Below are positions 35,261 through 42,787 of a stretch of DNA of 64,000 bases, one piece after another. Under the pieces are notes generated by a model that worked only from the letters and a program-made list of their open reading frames with translations, had not been told where the DNA came from and ran no database searches. Position numbers and translations under genes: made by a program. Source of the stretch: CBDCUC01 sp965222485. GTDB taxonomy: Bacteria > Pseudomonadota > Alphaproteobacteria > Rhizobiales > Hyphomicrobiaceae. The stretch is taken from positions 682,001-746,000 of the forward strand of contig CBDCUC010000040.1 of NCBI GenBank assembly GCA_965222485.1, read 5' to 3'. Within the stretch, counting starts at the first letter, position 1. Each line of letters starts with the position of its first letter.

Positions 35261-35920
35261 TCAAGTCGTTATGGTTGGCTTGGGATTGGCGCGCCTCATG
35301 CGAAAAACGGCCTTTTCACCCAGTAGGTTTTGCAAAAACAGAGAGCGGTTGATTGGTAGCCGCCGGCCGGCGCTATTGAAGGCCACGGCCTCTTCGACAT
35401 CTGCATCGACTAGCTGGCACAGATCGAAAAAGTCGGTAATCGTACACAGATGCGCGTCAGGGCTTGCATACCACGGCTCTGGAAGGTTCTGCGTTTGCGG
35501 CATACGTCCGTTGAACATGAGTTCGGCCCTGATCCTCCAATGGCCGAAGTTCGGAAACGAAACGATGGCGCGCCGTCCGATGCGCAGCAGATTCTCCAGA
35601 ACCGTTTTCGGCTGCCGGGTTGCCTGGATCGTCAAGCTTAAAATGGCATAGTCGAAGGCCTTGTCCGGATAGTCGGCAAGATCGCTATCCGCATCACCCT
35701 GGATCACCGAAAGCCCGCTCTTCACGCAAGCATTCACGCGCTCCCGGCTCAGTTCCACGCCGCGCCCGTCTACGGCCTTTGTTTCGGCCAGCAACTGCAA
35801 GAGCTCACCGTCGCCGCATCCCACATCCAGGACGCGGCTGCCCGGTCCCACCATTTCTGCGATCAGCAAGTGGTCTGCGCGCTGGTCGCGGCGCTGCAAC
35901 TGAGAATCTGGTGAGGTCAT
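35261..35920 (-). CDS. metW: Methionine biosynthesis protein MetW
   Basis: 219-residue SAM-methyltransferase-fold protein that works with MetX in methionine synthesis. Motifs: LDVGCGDGELLQLLAE (35-50), GRGVELSRERVNACV, VIQGDADSDLADYPDKAFDY, PNFGHWRIRAELMFNGRMP, and the NLPEPWYASPDAHLCTITDF segment typical of MetW. It starts 15 bases after the metX stop on the same strand, so metX-metW is an operon. Confidence 0.95.
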   Translation of the reverse strand: MTSPDSQLQRRDQRADHLLIAEMVGPGSRVLDVGCGDGELLQLLAETKAVDGRGVELSRERVNACVKSGLSVIQGDADSDLADYPDKAFDYAILSLTIQATRQPKTVLENLLRIGRRAIVSFPNFGHWRIRAELMFNGRMPQTQNLPEPWYASPDAHLCTITDFFDLCQLVDADVEEAVAFNSAGRRLPINRSLFLQNLLGEKAVFRMRRANPKPTITT

Positions 35921-35935
35921 CGAAGAGGCGTCTCT

Positions 35936-37129
35936 TTAGGTGGAAATCCCGCGCCGCTGGGCGCCGGCATGTATGAAGCCGCGGACTGTATCAAAAAATT
36001 CCGGCTCCTCCAGAAGGAATGCGTCATGTCCCTTGTTACTCTCAATTTCCACAAATGAAACATTGGCAGCAACCGCATTAAGGGCCTGCACGATCTCGCG
36101 GCTTTCCCGTGTCGGATAAAGCCAGTCGCTCGTGAAGGATACGACACAAAACCGTGTTCGTGTTCCCGTGAACGCATTTGCCAGAACATCCCCGTATTCC
36201 GCCTCCAAATCGAAGTAGTCCATCGCGCGCGTGATGTAGAGATAGCTGTTGGCATCGAACCGGTCGACGAACGTTGAGCCCTGATGGCGAAGATAGCTTT
36301 CCACTTGGAAGTCGGCGTCGAAGGAAAACGTCATGGCGTTGCGGTTCTGCAGATTGCGGCCGAACTTCTGCTGCAGCGCGTCTTCCGACAGATAGGTGAT
36401 ATGCGCGGCCATGCGCGCCACTGCCAGCCCGTTGCGTGGCACCTTGCCGTGCGCATAGTAGTTTCCGCCGCACCAATTAGGGTCAGCCATCACAGCCTGG
36501 CGGCCAACCTCGTGAAAGGCGATGTTCTGGGAGGAATGCCACGGTGCTGTTGCGATTGGGATCGCCGAAAACACGCGGTCCTTGTGCCGTGCCGCCCACT
36601 GCAGGACCTGCATACCGCCCATGGAACCGCCCGTGACGCAGAACAACTGATCGATACCGAGCCGGTCGATGACACGAACCTGTGCATCGACCATGTCGCC
36701 AATGGTGATCACGGGAAAACTGAGGCCGTAGGGTTTGCCTGTTGTCGGGTCGATGGAGGCAGGCCCCGTTGAGCCCATACAGCCACCCAGGATATTCGTG
36801 CAAATGACGAAAAAGCGGTCCGTATCGATGGGTTTTCCCGGACCGACGAGTGTCGTCCACCACCCTTCCTTGCCAGTTACAGGGTGTGTGTTTGCAACGT
36901 ACTGATCCCCCGTCAGCGCATGACAGATCAAAATCGCATTCGATTTGTCGGCGTTGAGCGTTCCGTAGGTTTGGTAAGCAATTTCAAATGGCGCCAAGAC
37001 CTTGCCGCTATCGAGGTTGAGCGGTTCATTTTCGTTAAATTGCGCGACATGGCTCGCCGGCGAAATACCCTCAGGCACGCCACCGTTATCATCAAGTCTG
37101 CCCTTGCTTGTCTTGCCGACAGCCGTCAT
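35936..37129 (-). CDS. metX: Homoserine O-acetyltransferase
   Basis: Alpha/beta-hydrolase-fold acyltransferase that activates homoserine with acetyl-CoA (some relatives use succinyl-CoA) for methionine synthesis; 397 residues from ATG 37129. Catalytic triad: S169 in TGGSMGGMQVLQW, D335 in TSDWLYPT, H368 in NKGHDAFL. Oxyanion-side motif CHALTGDQY (69-77) and LGGCMGSTGP are intact. An in-frame ATG at 37207 would add 26 residues but runs through a hairpin leader and is less likely. Probably regulated through the leader described separately. Confidence 0.95.
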   Translation of the reverse strand: MTAVGKTSKGRLDDNGGVPEGISPASHVAQFNENEPLNLDSGKVLAPFEIAYQTYGTLNADKSNAILICHALTGDQYVANTHPVTGKEGWWTTLVGPGKPIDTDRFFVICTNILGGCMGSTGPASIDPTTGKPYGLSFPVITIGDMVDAQVRVIDRLGIDQLFCVTGGSMGGMQVLQWAARHKDRVFSAIPIATAPWHSSQNIAFHEVGRQAVMADPNWCGGNYYAHGKVPRNGLAVARMAAHITYLSEDALQQKFGRNLQNRNAMTFSFDADFQVESYLRHQGSTFVDRFDANSYLYITRAMDYFDLEAEYGDVLANAFTGTRTRFCVVSFTSDWLYPTRESREIVQALNAVAANVSFVEIESNKGHDAFLLEEPEFFDTVRGFIHAGAQRRGIST

Positions 37130-37719
37130 TAAGTTCCATTCCTGCTCGCAAGGGCCCGCATCAGGATTCTCGCCAGCCGGCCCTTGCAACTCACCGCACT
37201 CTCGCAAATAGATAAGAGCCCATCGTTAAAAGGGTAAGTTCGCGTCGCCAAACGGCTTAAGTCCAGTCGCCGCTGACAATCTCGAAACACACGAAAACGA
37301 ACCCGCTTATATTCGGTTGTGCTGGATAGCATGTCGAAGCAGGGTTCAACAGCACATCATTGTGCCTATTGCGGCGGCAGGGCTTGACTTCGCCCCCGGT
37401 GATACCGCTTTGGCAACTTTTGTCACACATGATATGGACCATGCCGACCGGTGTCCGGCCATACTTCCGCCTGCACTCTGGCGTCTCGAAAGCCGGTTGG
37501 CAAAGCGCCGTCAACCAATGTATCAGCAATTTACCACCCGTCGTACCGCCGCAGGCCCGTGCAATCTGCCGCGACCGCGATTCTTTCTTTGCTTTCGCGC
37601 CCGCGCGCGCCTATCACTCCGGCCTGACCGATGTGTGAGCCCATGCTCGCTGTAGTGCAAGGGGTCAGTCAGCGATCCTGTTTCAGCTAAGCGCACCGGA
37701 AAATTCATTAACGAGACGC
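37130..37719. other. Divergent intergenic region between metX and hisC
   Basis: 590 bases. Besides the hairpin near metX I find no convincing gene: frames of 60-110 codons on both strands lack ribosome binding sites and family-like sequence. Both promoters must lie here. Confidence 0.5.
37148..37187 (-). promoter_or_regulatory. Hairpin in the metX leader
   Basis: Nine-base perfect stem GCAAGGGCC / GGCCCTTGC around a 22-base loop, ending 19 bases before the metX ATG. It is close enough to influence translation start. It does not match the SAM-II pattern as I know it; whether it is a riboswitch, a protein site or incidental cannot be told by eye. Confidence 0.45.
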
Positions 37720-38826
37720 ATGATGGGACAATCAGCGCCAAAGCCCCGCACAGGGATACTGGACATCGAGGCCTATGTTCCCGGTGAAAGTGAACTGCCG
37801 TCCGGCCTCACGCCTGTGAAATTGTCGTCCAACGAGACGCCGCTCGGGCCCAGTCCGAAAGCGGTCGAGGCACTTCGTACGGCAGGCGGCAATCTTTCGC
37901 GCTATCCCGATGGCACGGCACGGAAGTTGCGCGAGGCGATCGGCCGCCGCTTCGGGCTAAACCCAGACTGCATAGTCTGCGGCGCCGGGTCTGATGAGCT
38001 TTTAAACCTGCTTGCCGCCGCTTACCTGGAGCCGGGCGATGAAGCGATCTATACCGAGCACGGCTTCCTCGTCTACAAAATTGCGATCCTTGCCAACGCA
38101 GCAACACCTGTCATTGCACCGGAGACGGATCTGCGCGCGAGCGTCGACGCAATTTTGCAGAAGGTCACGCAGCGCACCAAAATCGTATTTTTGGCAAACC
38201 CCAACAATCCGACTGGCACCTATCTGCCCATTGAGGAGGTGCGCCGCCTGCGCAGCGAGTTGCCCGATAACGTACTTCTCGTGCTAGACGCGGCCTACGC
38301 CGAATACGTCAGCCGCAACGATTACGAAGCCGGTGTTGAGTTGGTCTCCACGACAGACAACACCGTGATGACGCGCACGTTCTCCAAGATTTTTGGGCTG
38401 GCCGCGCTGCGCCTTGGCTGGGCCTATTGCTCGCGCGATATCGCCGATGTCTTGAACCGCATTCGCGGGCCCTTCAATGTATCCGCACCGGCAATTGCGG
38501 CCGGCGTTGCGGCCATTGAAGATACCGCTCATCTTGACGCCGCCGTTAAGCACAACGACCACTGGCTGCCTTGGCTTATGGACGAGATTGAGGCGCTGGG
38601 CCTGCAGGTGACACCAAGTGTGGCGAACTTTCTGCTCATTCACTTCCCCGAAACAGGTGCCAAGACCGCCCGCGCCGCCGACGCGTTTTTGAAAACACGC
38701 GCCATACTCTTGCGAACTGTTGGTGGATATGGCCTGCCAAATGCCTTGCGCATGACGGTGGGCACAGAGGAAGAAAACGAGCGCACGGTTGAAGCGCTCA
38801 AAGAATTCATGAAGGCTGAAAGCTGA
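37720..38826 (+). CDS. hisC: Histidinol-phosphate aminotransferase
   Basis: PLP-dependent class I/II aminotransferase of 368 residues; HisC-type enzymes act in histidine synthesis and many also transaminate aromatic amino-acid precursors. PLP lysine K223 in TRTFSKIFGLAALRLGW, N161 and P164 in ANPNNPTGTYL, D190 in LVLDAAYAEYV, and the N-terminal LSSNETPLGPSPKAVEAL. Its stop shares one base with the start of tyrC (TGATG), so the pair is coupled, which suggests this copy also serves tyrosine/phenylalanine synthesis. Confidence 0.93.
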   Translation: MMGQSAPKPRTGILDIEAYVPGESELPSGLTPVKLSSNETPLGPSPKAVEALRTAGGNLSRYPDGTARKLREAIGRRFGLNPDCIVCGAGSDELLNLLAAAYLEPGDEAIYTEHGFLVYKIAILANAATPVIAPETDLRASVDAILQKVTQRTKIVFLANPNNPTGTYLPIEEVRRLRSELPDNVLLVLDAAYAEYVSRNDYEAGVELVSTTDNTVMTRTFSKIFGLAALRLGWAYCSRDIADVLNRIRGPFNVSAPAIAAGVAAIEDTAHLDAAVKHNDHWLPWLMDEIEALGLQVTPSVANFLLIHFPETGAKTARAADAFLKTRAILLRTVGGYGLPNALRMTVGTEEENERTVEALKEFMKAES

Positions 38827-39755
38827 TGTCCGAAGCGAAGTTTGAAAAAATCGCGCTTGTTGGCATCGGACTGATCGGCTCGTCAATTTCGCACGCCGCG
38901 CGCCGGGCCGGTCTCACCAAGACAATTGTTGGGTCTGCGCGCACGCAGGCAACCCGCAAAACGGCGCTAAAACTCGGCATCATCGATGAGGGCTTTGCCA
39001 CAGCAGCGGAGGCGGCGCGCGATGCCGACCTCGTAATCCTGTGCGTGCCTGTTGGCTTATGTGCGCCCCTGGCGGCTGAAATCTCAGGCGCGCTGAAACC
39101 GGGTGCCATTCTGACCGACGTAGGCTCGGTCAAGGGGTCGATCGCGCGTGACGTTGCTCCACACGTGCCAGACGATGTGCATTTCGTCCCCGGTCATCCC
39201 ATTGCCGGCACCGAGCAATCTGGTCCCGAGTCCGGTTTCGCAGAGCTGTTCGATAATCGCTGGTGCATCCTGACCCCGCCCCGTGGACCGGAGGATGCTG
39301 CCGATCCCGCCGTCAAACGCATGACCGCTTTCTGGAAGGCGTTGGGCTCGCATGTGGAATTAATGACGCCGGAGCACCACGATCTGGTCCTCGCCATCAC
39401 CAGCCACGTACCGCACTTGATCGCGTTCAATATCGTCAATACCGCCGAGCACCTAAAGCGTGTCACCGAAAAAGAAGTCGTCAAGTTCTCTGCCGGCGGC
39501 TTTCGCGATTTCACCCGTATTGCCGCCTCCGACCCCGTCATGTGGCGCGATGTGTTTCTGAACAACAAGGAAGCGGTTTTAGAAATGCTCGGCCGCTTTT
39601 CGGAAGACTTAAGCGAACTGCAACGTGCCATCCGCTTCGATGACGGCGACACCTTGCACAAGCTCTTTTCAGAAGCACGCGAACTGCGCCGCGGCATCAT
39701 CGAAGCCGGCCAGGACACGGCGGCGCCTGATTTCGGTCGGGGGAAGGGGTCCTAG
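38826..39755 (+). CDS. tyrC: Prephenate/arogenate dehydrogenase (cyclohexadienyl dehydrogenase)
   Basis: NAD(P)-dependent oxidative decarboxylation of prephenate and/or arogenate in tyrosine synthesis, 309 residues. Cofactor motif VGIGLIGSSISHAAR (12-26), VPVGLCAPLAAEI, LTDVGSVKGSI, FVPGHPIAGTEQSGPESG and ITSHVPHLIAFNIV are TyrA/TyrC signatures. Coupled to hisC. Followed at once by the repeat-rich region; the first repeat starts 23 bases after the stop. Confidence 0.94.
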   Translation: MSEAKFEKIALVGIGLIGSSISHAARRAGLTKTIVGSARTQATRKTALKLGIIDEGFATAAEAARDADLVILCVPVGLCAPLAAEISGALKPGAILTDVGSVKGSIARDVAPHVPDDVHFVPGHPIAGTEQSGPESGFAELFDNRWCILTPPRGPEDAADPAVKRMTAFWKALGSHVELMTPEHHDLVLAITSHVPHLIAFNIVNTAEHLKRVTEKEVVKFSAGGFRDFTRIAASDPVMWRDVFLNNKEAVLEMLGRFSEDLSELQRAIRFDDGDTLHKLFSEARELRRGIIEAGQDTAAPDFGRGKGS

Positions 39756-39777
39756 CTCTCACCTTCGGCCTACCCGC

Positions 39778-39892
39778 TGTCATCCCAAGGCTTGTCCTTG
39801 GGATCTATCCCTCGGTGAGTTTTAGGCTTGTGGCAGCACACGCCGGCGAGCAAGTGGGCCATTGGATCCCGCGAACCAGTCGCGGGATGACA
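39778..39892. repeat. Empty miniature cassette bounded by TGTCATCCC / GGGATGACA
   Basis: 115 bases. Left end: TGTC then hairpin ATCCCAAGG / CCTTGGGAT (39782-39804). Right end: hairpin ATCCCGCGA / TCGCGGGAT (39866-39888) then GACA. The outer nine bases are perfect inverted repeats. Same ends as the GIY-YIG cassette at 39940 but with only a short non-coding core. Confidence 0.8.
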
Positions 39893-39939
39893 GCGATATG
39901 AAAATTCAGGTCACAATCTCCCTCCCGGTTACCCCCATT

Positions 39940-40359
39940 TGTCATCCCAAGGCTTGTCCTTGGAATATACGACGCTGCATACTCCACGACAGGAGTTCCA
40001 TCGCATGCGTTGTTACTGGGTCTACATACTGGCAAGCAAACCGCACGGCACGCTCTACATTGGTGTGACAAACGGTCTGCTCAGGCGCCTTGACGAGCAC
40101 CGCGCCGGGGAAGGTTCATTATTCACTCGTAAGTATGGCGTGACCAAACTTGTTTGGTATCAGGCCTTCGCCGATGTGCGCGAAGCCATCCGCCGCGAAA
40201 AGACTCTCAAAGGTTGGCCACGTCAGTGGAAGATCAACTTGATCGAGCAAGAAAACCCGCATTGGTGTGACCTATACCTCTCGCTGCCCGGCGCACAGCC
40301 TTTGCTAAACGATGATACGCGTTGACAAGTGGATCCCGCGAACAAGTCGCGGGATGACA
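39940..40359. mobile_element. Cassette with GIY-YIG nuclease gene, bounded by TGTCATCCC / GGGATGACA
   Basis: 420 bases. Left end TGTCATCCC (39940-39948) with hairpin arm AAGGCTTGTCCTT; its inner arm has one change (GGAAT). Right end CGCGGGATGACA to 40359 with the same ATCCCGCGA / TCGCGGGAT hairpin as the 115-base unit. The nuclease gene fills almost the whole interior. Calling it mobile is inference from the shared ends and tandem copies. Confidence 0.6.
40005..40325 (+). CDS. GIY-YIG nuclease superfamily protein (YhbQ/UPF0213-like)
   Basis: 106 residues. The GIY-YIG core is YWVYILASKPHGTLYIGVT (residues 4-22), followed by LLRRLDEHRAGEGSLFTRKY, with the catalytic-type Arg, and VREAIRREKTLKGWPRQWKI, where the Glu and Lys are typical of the small single-domain family. 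AGGAG lies nine bases before the ATG. The gene sits inside the repeat-bounded cassette and stops 4 codons before the right-end repeat. Single-domain GIY-YIG proteins are found in many copies in some alphaproteobacterial genomes; biological role uncertain. Confidence 0.9.
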   Translation: MRCYWVYILASKPHGTLYIGVTNGLLRRLDEHRAGEGSLFTRKYGVTKLVWYQAFADVREAIRREKTLKGWPRQWKINLIEQENPHWCDLYLSLPGAQPLLNDDTR

Positions 40360-40399
40360 ATAACGAGGTTCGGATTAGCCCTACTAACATCAACGCACC

Positions 40400-40426
40400 T
40401 GTCATCCCAAGGCGTGTCCTTGGGAT
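40400..40426. repeat. Orphan left end of the TGTCATCCC repeat family
   Basis: TGTC plus hairpin ATCCCAAGG / CCTTGGGAT (40404-40426), same as the two other left ends apart from one loop base. No matching GGGATGACA end follows before the TIR gene, whose stop is 25 bases away. As a hairpin it could end that minus-strand transcript. Confidence 0.65.
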
Positions 40427-40451
40427 CTATCGGGAGGCAGGCGTTTGGGAA

Positions 40452-41807
40452 TTAGCGCCTAGTCTGCTGTTTGTGGGCCACTATCCCGTCTACCGCATCG
40501 GTATAATCACCATAAATGTATCTGAAGTGGCGACAGCCGGTGCTGGTCGAAGACGTATAGTCGAATGCCTGACAAGACGGTGACTCTAGACAGCTTTGTG
40601 CACAACGCTGAACGGTGGCAGAAGGGTTGTTAGACCAATCCCTCGCGTTAAACGTCCTTGGGTCAAATAGCTGTCCCATTGTTACACTGAACCCCAGTTC
40701 TCGCGCCTGAGCAATCTGCTGTCTCACGTCCTCAGCTTGGTTCTCTTTCTGTAATTGGGTCGGACTGATGTTCTTCAGGCTCGCTTCCGCTCCTTCAGCA
40801 CGGTTTCGTTCGTAGCCGAGTTGTCGTTGAGTTGTGTCGAGTTCCACTTTCAACTTCGCGATCTGTTCGTCCGTTGCATTCCGCTCCGCACGCGCCTTGT
40901 CCGCCTCAGCCAACAGTCGCTCGGCACGCTCCTCCGCCTTGGCCTTCTCCGCGCGGAGCGTCTCGACGGTTGCTGCATGTTCAGTGCGCGCAAGTTCAAC
41001 CTTTGCTGCCGCATCAGCGGCAAGCTTCTGTGTTGGAACGGATTGAAAAACATACGTGCCACCGGCACCGGCGATAAGCGCGGCAAGCGACGCTGCAACG
41101 ACCCCCCAGGCTGGCAGTCGGCTCCCGGTCGCCGCACCCTTCTTCTCCGCCTTCACCAGCTGCTCATTTATCTTCTCATTCTGAGACCGCGCTTCGGCAA
41201 CGGCCTCCTTCAATCCGCTAAGCTCCGCTCGCGCACGTTCCGCATCCGCCGCCGCCGCATCGCGCGCCTGGCGCAAATCGTCACCGCCGGTCAATTCCTT
41301 ATCGAGTTCGCTGCGCGCCGCATCGGCACTTGCTTGCGCGGCTTCGCGCTTCTTGCGCTCGGTATGGATTTCCTCATCTTTATAAGCAAGCAAGCGCCCG
41401 ACCCATGCAGGCATTGCCTTGGCCTGAATCTCGCCGATGAGTTTTTGCCATTCCGGGTCGTCCGGATTGCCCGACCAATCCATCAGCCGCGCGGCTTGTG
41501 TCGTAAAGAGCCCCATCGGGAACTGGTCGACTTTCAAGTCATCGAGCATCACCGGGACGAGTTTGCCGTCCTGCTTGGCAACAGTCGCCTAGTGGCGGAC
41601 GTTGTCAGAGGCCACTGACGAGGCGGACCAGAAAATCACGCAGGTGCGCGACGCGTTGAGCTGTTCGCGGATCCAGGTGTCCCAGTCCGTGCCCGCCGGT
41701 ACTTCCTGGTCGCAGAAAACCTGGAAGTCCAATGCTGTCAGCGCTTCGTGAAAGGGGCGGACGCGATCGCGATCCTTGCTGGAATAGGAGAAAAATACAT
41801 CAGTCAC
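40452..41807 (-). pseudogene. TIR-domain / transmembrane coiled-coil / PAN-like protein, interrupted by in-frame TAG
   Basis: Single reading frame of 452 codons with an amber codon at codon 73 (41589-41591); both halves are in the same frame, so this is one base change and not a frameshift. Start is GTG at 41807. Codons 1-72 give the first half of a TIR domain (VFFSYSSKDRDRVRPFHEAL, VFCDQEVPAGTDWDTWI, CVIFWSASSVASDNVRH) and translation after the stop continues it (ATVAKQDGKLVPVMLDD, then a DW motif). Next come a coiled coil (about 140-220), one membrane helix (about 232-253), a second coiled coil (about 255-365) and a C-terminal PAN-like Cys motif (CAQSCLESPSCQAFDY...C). The stop falls where TIR NADases have their catalytic Glu. 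Reinitiation at codon 86 (41552) could give a 366-residue product lacking the TIR core. Confidence 0.85.
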
Positions 41808-42055
41808 TTGAAATTACTCATGGCTGTTTGACAATCAGTCGGGTCGTGCACGGATAATGCGTCACTTCATGCGCCAAGACAATGACCGGAAGGCAACTGA
41901 AACCGGCTGAACCACGCGCTAACGGCTCGGACCCTCATTAGCCCACTTTCCCGGATCAAGTTGACATCTGGCACGCTGGCACGATGAAGTAATGAGGCGG
42001 GATGTGCCGTTACGGCGCCTGCGCCGGCAACCAAATTGTGAGCCCCTAAGTCCTG

Positions 42056-42766
42056 ATGTCCAAACCCGCCGCCAGCATCGATGCACCTGCCGCGGACGAT
42101 TTGTGGATCTTCGCCTACGGCTCACTGATGTGGCGGCCCGATTTCCCCTATCTGGAGTCCACCCACGCACGCCTGACTGGTTTCAGCCGCCAGTTTTGCA
42201 TCTATTCGGTTGTGCATAGGGGAACTCCGGAACGGCCCGGCCTGGTTCTCGGCCTTGATCGCGGCGGTATCTGCGATGGCATGGCGTTTAAGGTCGCAGC
42301 GCAGCACGTGCCAGCGACGTTGAACCGCTTGCGCATTCGCGAGCAAGTCACAGGCGTATATCGCGAAACACACGTTCGGGTCGGTTTGAGCGAAGGACAA
42401 CACAAAGACGTGCCTGCGTTGACGTATGTCGTTGAGCGCGCACACCCCAGCTATGCACCGCGCTTGTCATTGAGTCATCAGGCCGAAGTTATCCGCGCCG
42501 GCGCGGGAGGTTCGGGTGATAATCTGGATTATCTATTCAACACGCTGCGACACTTGCGTGCGCTGGATATTCGCGAACGCGCGTTAGAGCGGCTGGCCGT
42601 GATGATCGGTCCGCTATTTGCAAATATTACCGAGGCAGAAGGCGCAATGGCTTGCCGGCGTATTCATGCACTGACCAGAGCGGAGGCAGCAACGCCCGTG
42701 CATGGCCGGCGGCTTCGGCGTGATGAGCGCGTGCGGTTTGCACATCGCCGGCCGAAAGCAACGTGA
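42056..42766 (+). CDS. Gamma-glutamylcyclotransferase, ChaC-like
   Basis: 236-residue enzyme of the gamma-glutamylcyclotransferase fold, probably degrading glutathione to 5-oxoproline and Cys-Gly in the cytoplasm. Substrate loop FAYGSLMWRPDFPY (18-31) and the catalytic glutamate in LRIREQVTGVY are present, along with the GLDRGGICDGMAF segment typical of ChaC. The extra basic C-terminus (HGRRLRRDERVRFAHRR) is not needed for catalysis. Convergent with the phosphate transporter gene, 21 bases away. Confidence 0.9.
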   Translation: MSKPAASIDAPAADDLWIFAYGSLMWRPDFPYLESTHARLTGFSRQFCIYSVVHRGTPERPGLVLGLDRGGICDGMAFKVAAQHVPATLNRLRIREQVTGVYRETHVRVGLSEGQHKDVPALTYVVERAHPSYAPRLSLSHQAEVIRAGAGGSGDNLDYLFNTLRHLRALDIRERALERLAVMIGPLFANITEAEGAMACRRIHALTRAEAATPVHGRRLRRDERVRFAHRRPKAT

Positions 42767-42787
42767 CGCCTTTCCGATCGGCCAGCT

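Noticed and set aside
37130..37260. SAM-II riboswitch before metX
   Set aside because: The expected pseudoknot sequence pattern is not found by eye; only a simple hairpin is seen.
37317..37655. Possible gene in the metX-hisC gap
   Set aside because: Frames on both strands are open only by chance length; high Arg/Pro/Cys and no start signal.
41552..41591. Frameshift between the TIR part and the coiled-coil part
   Set aside because: Both parts are in the same frame; only a TAG codon separates them.
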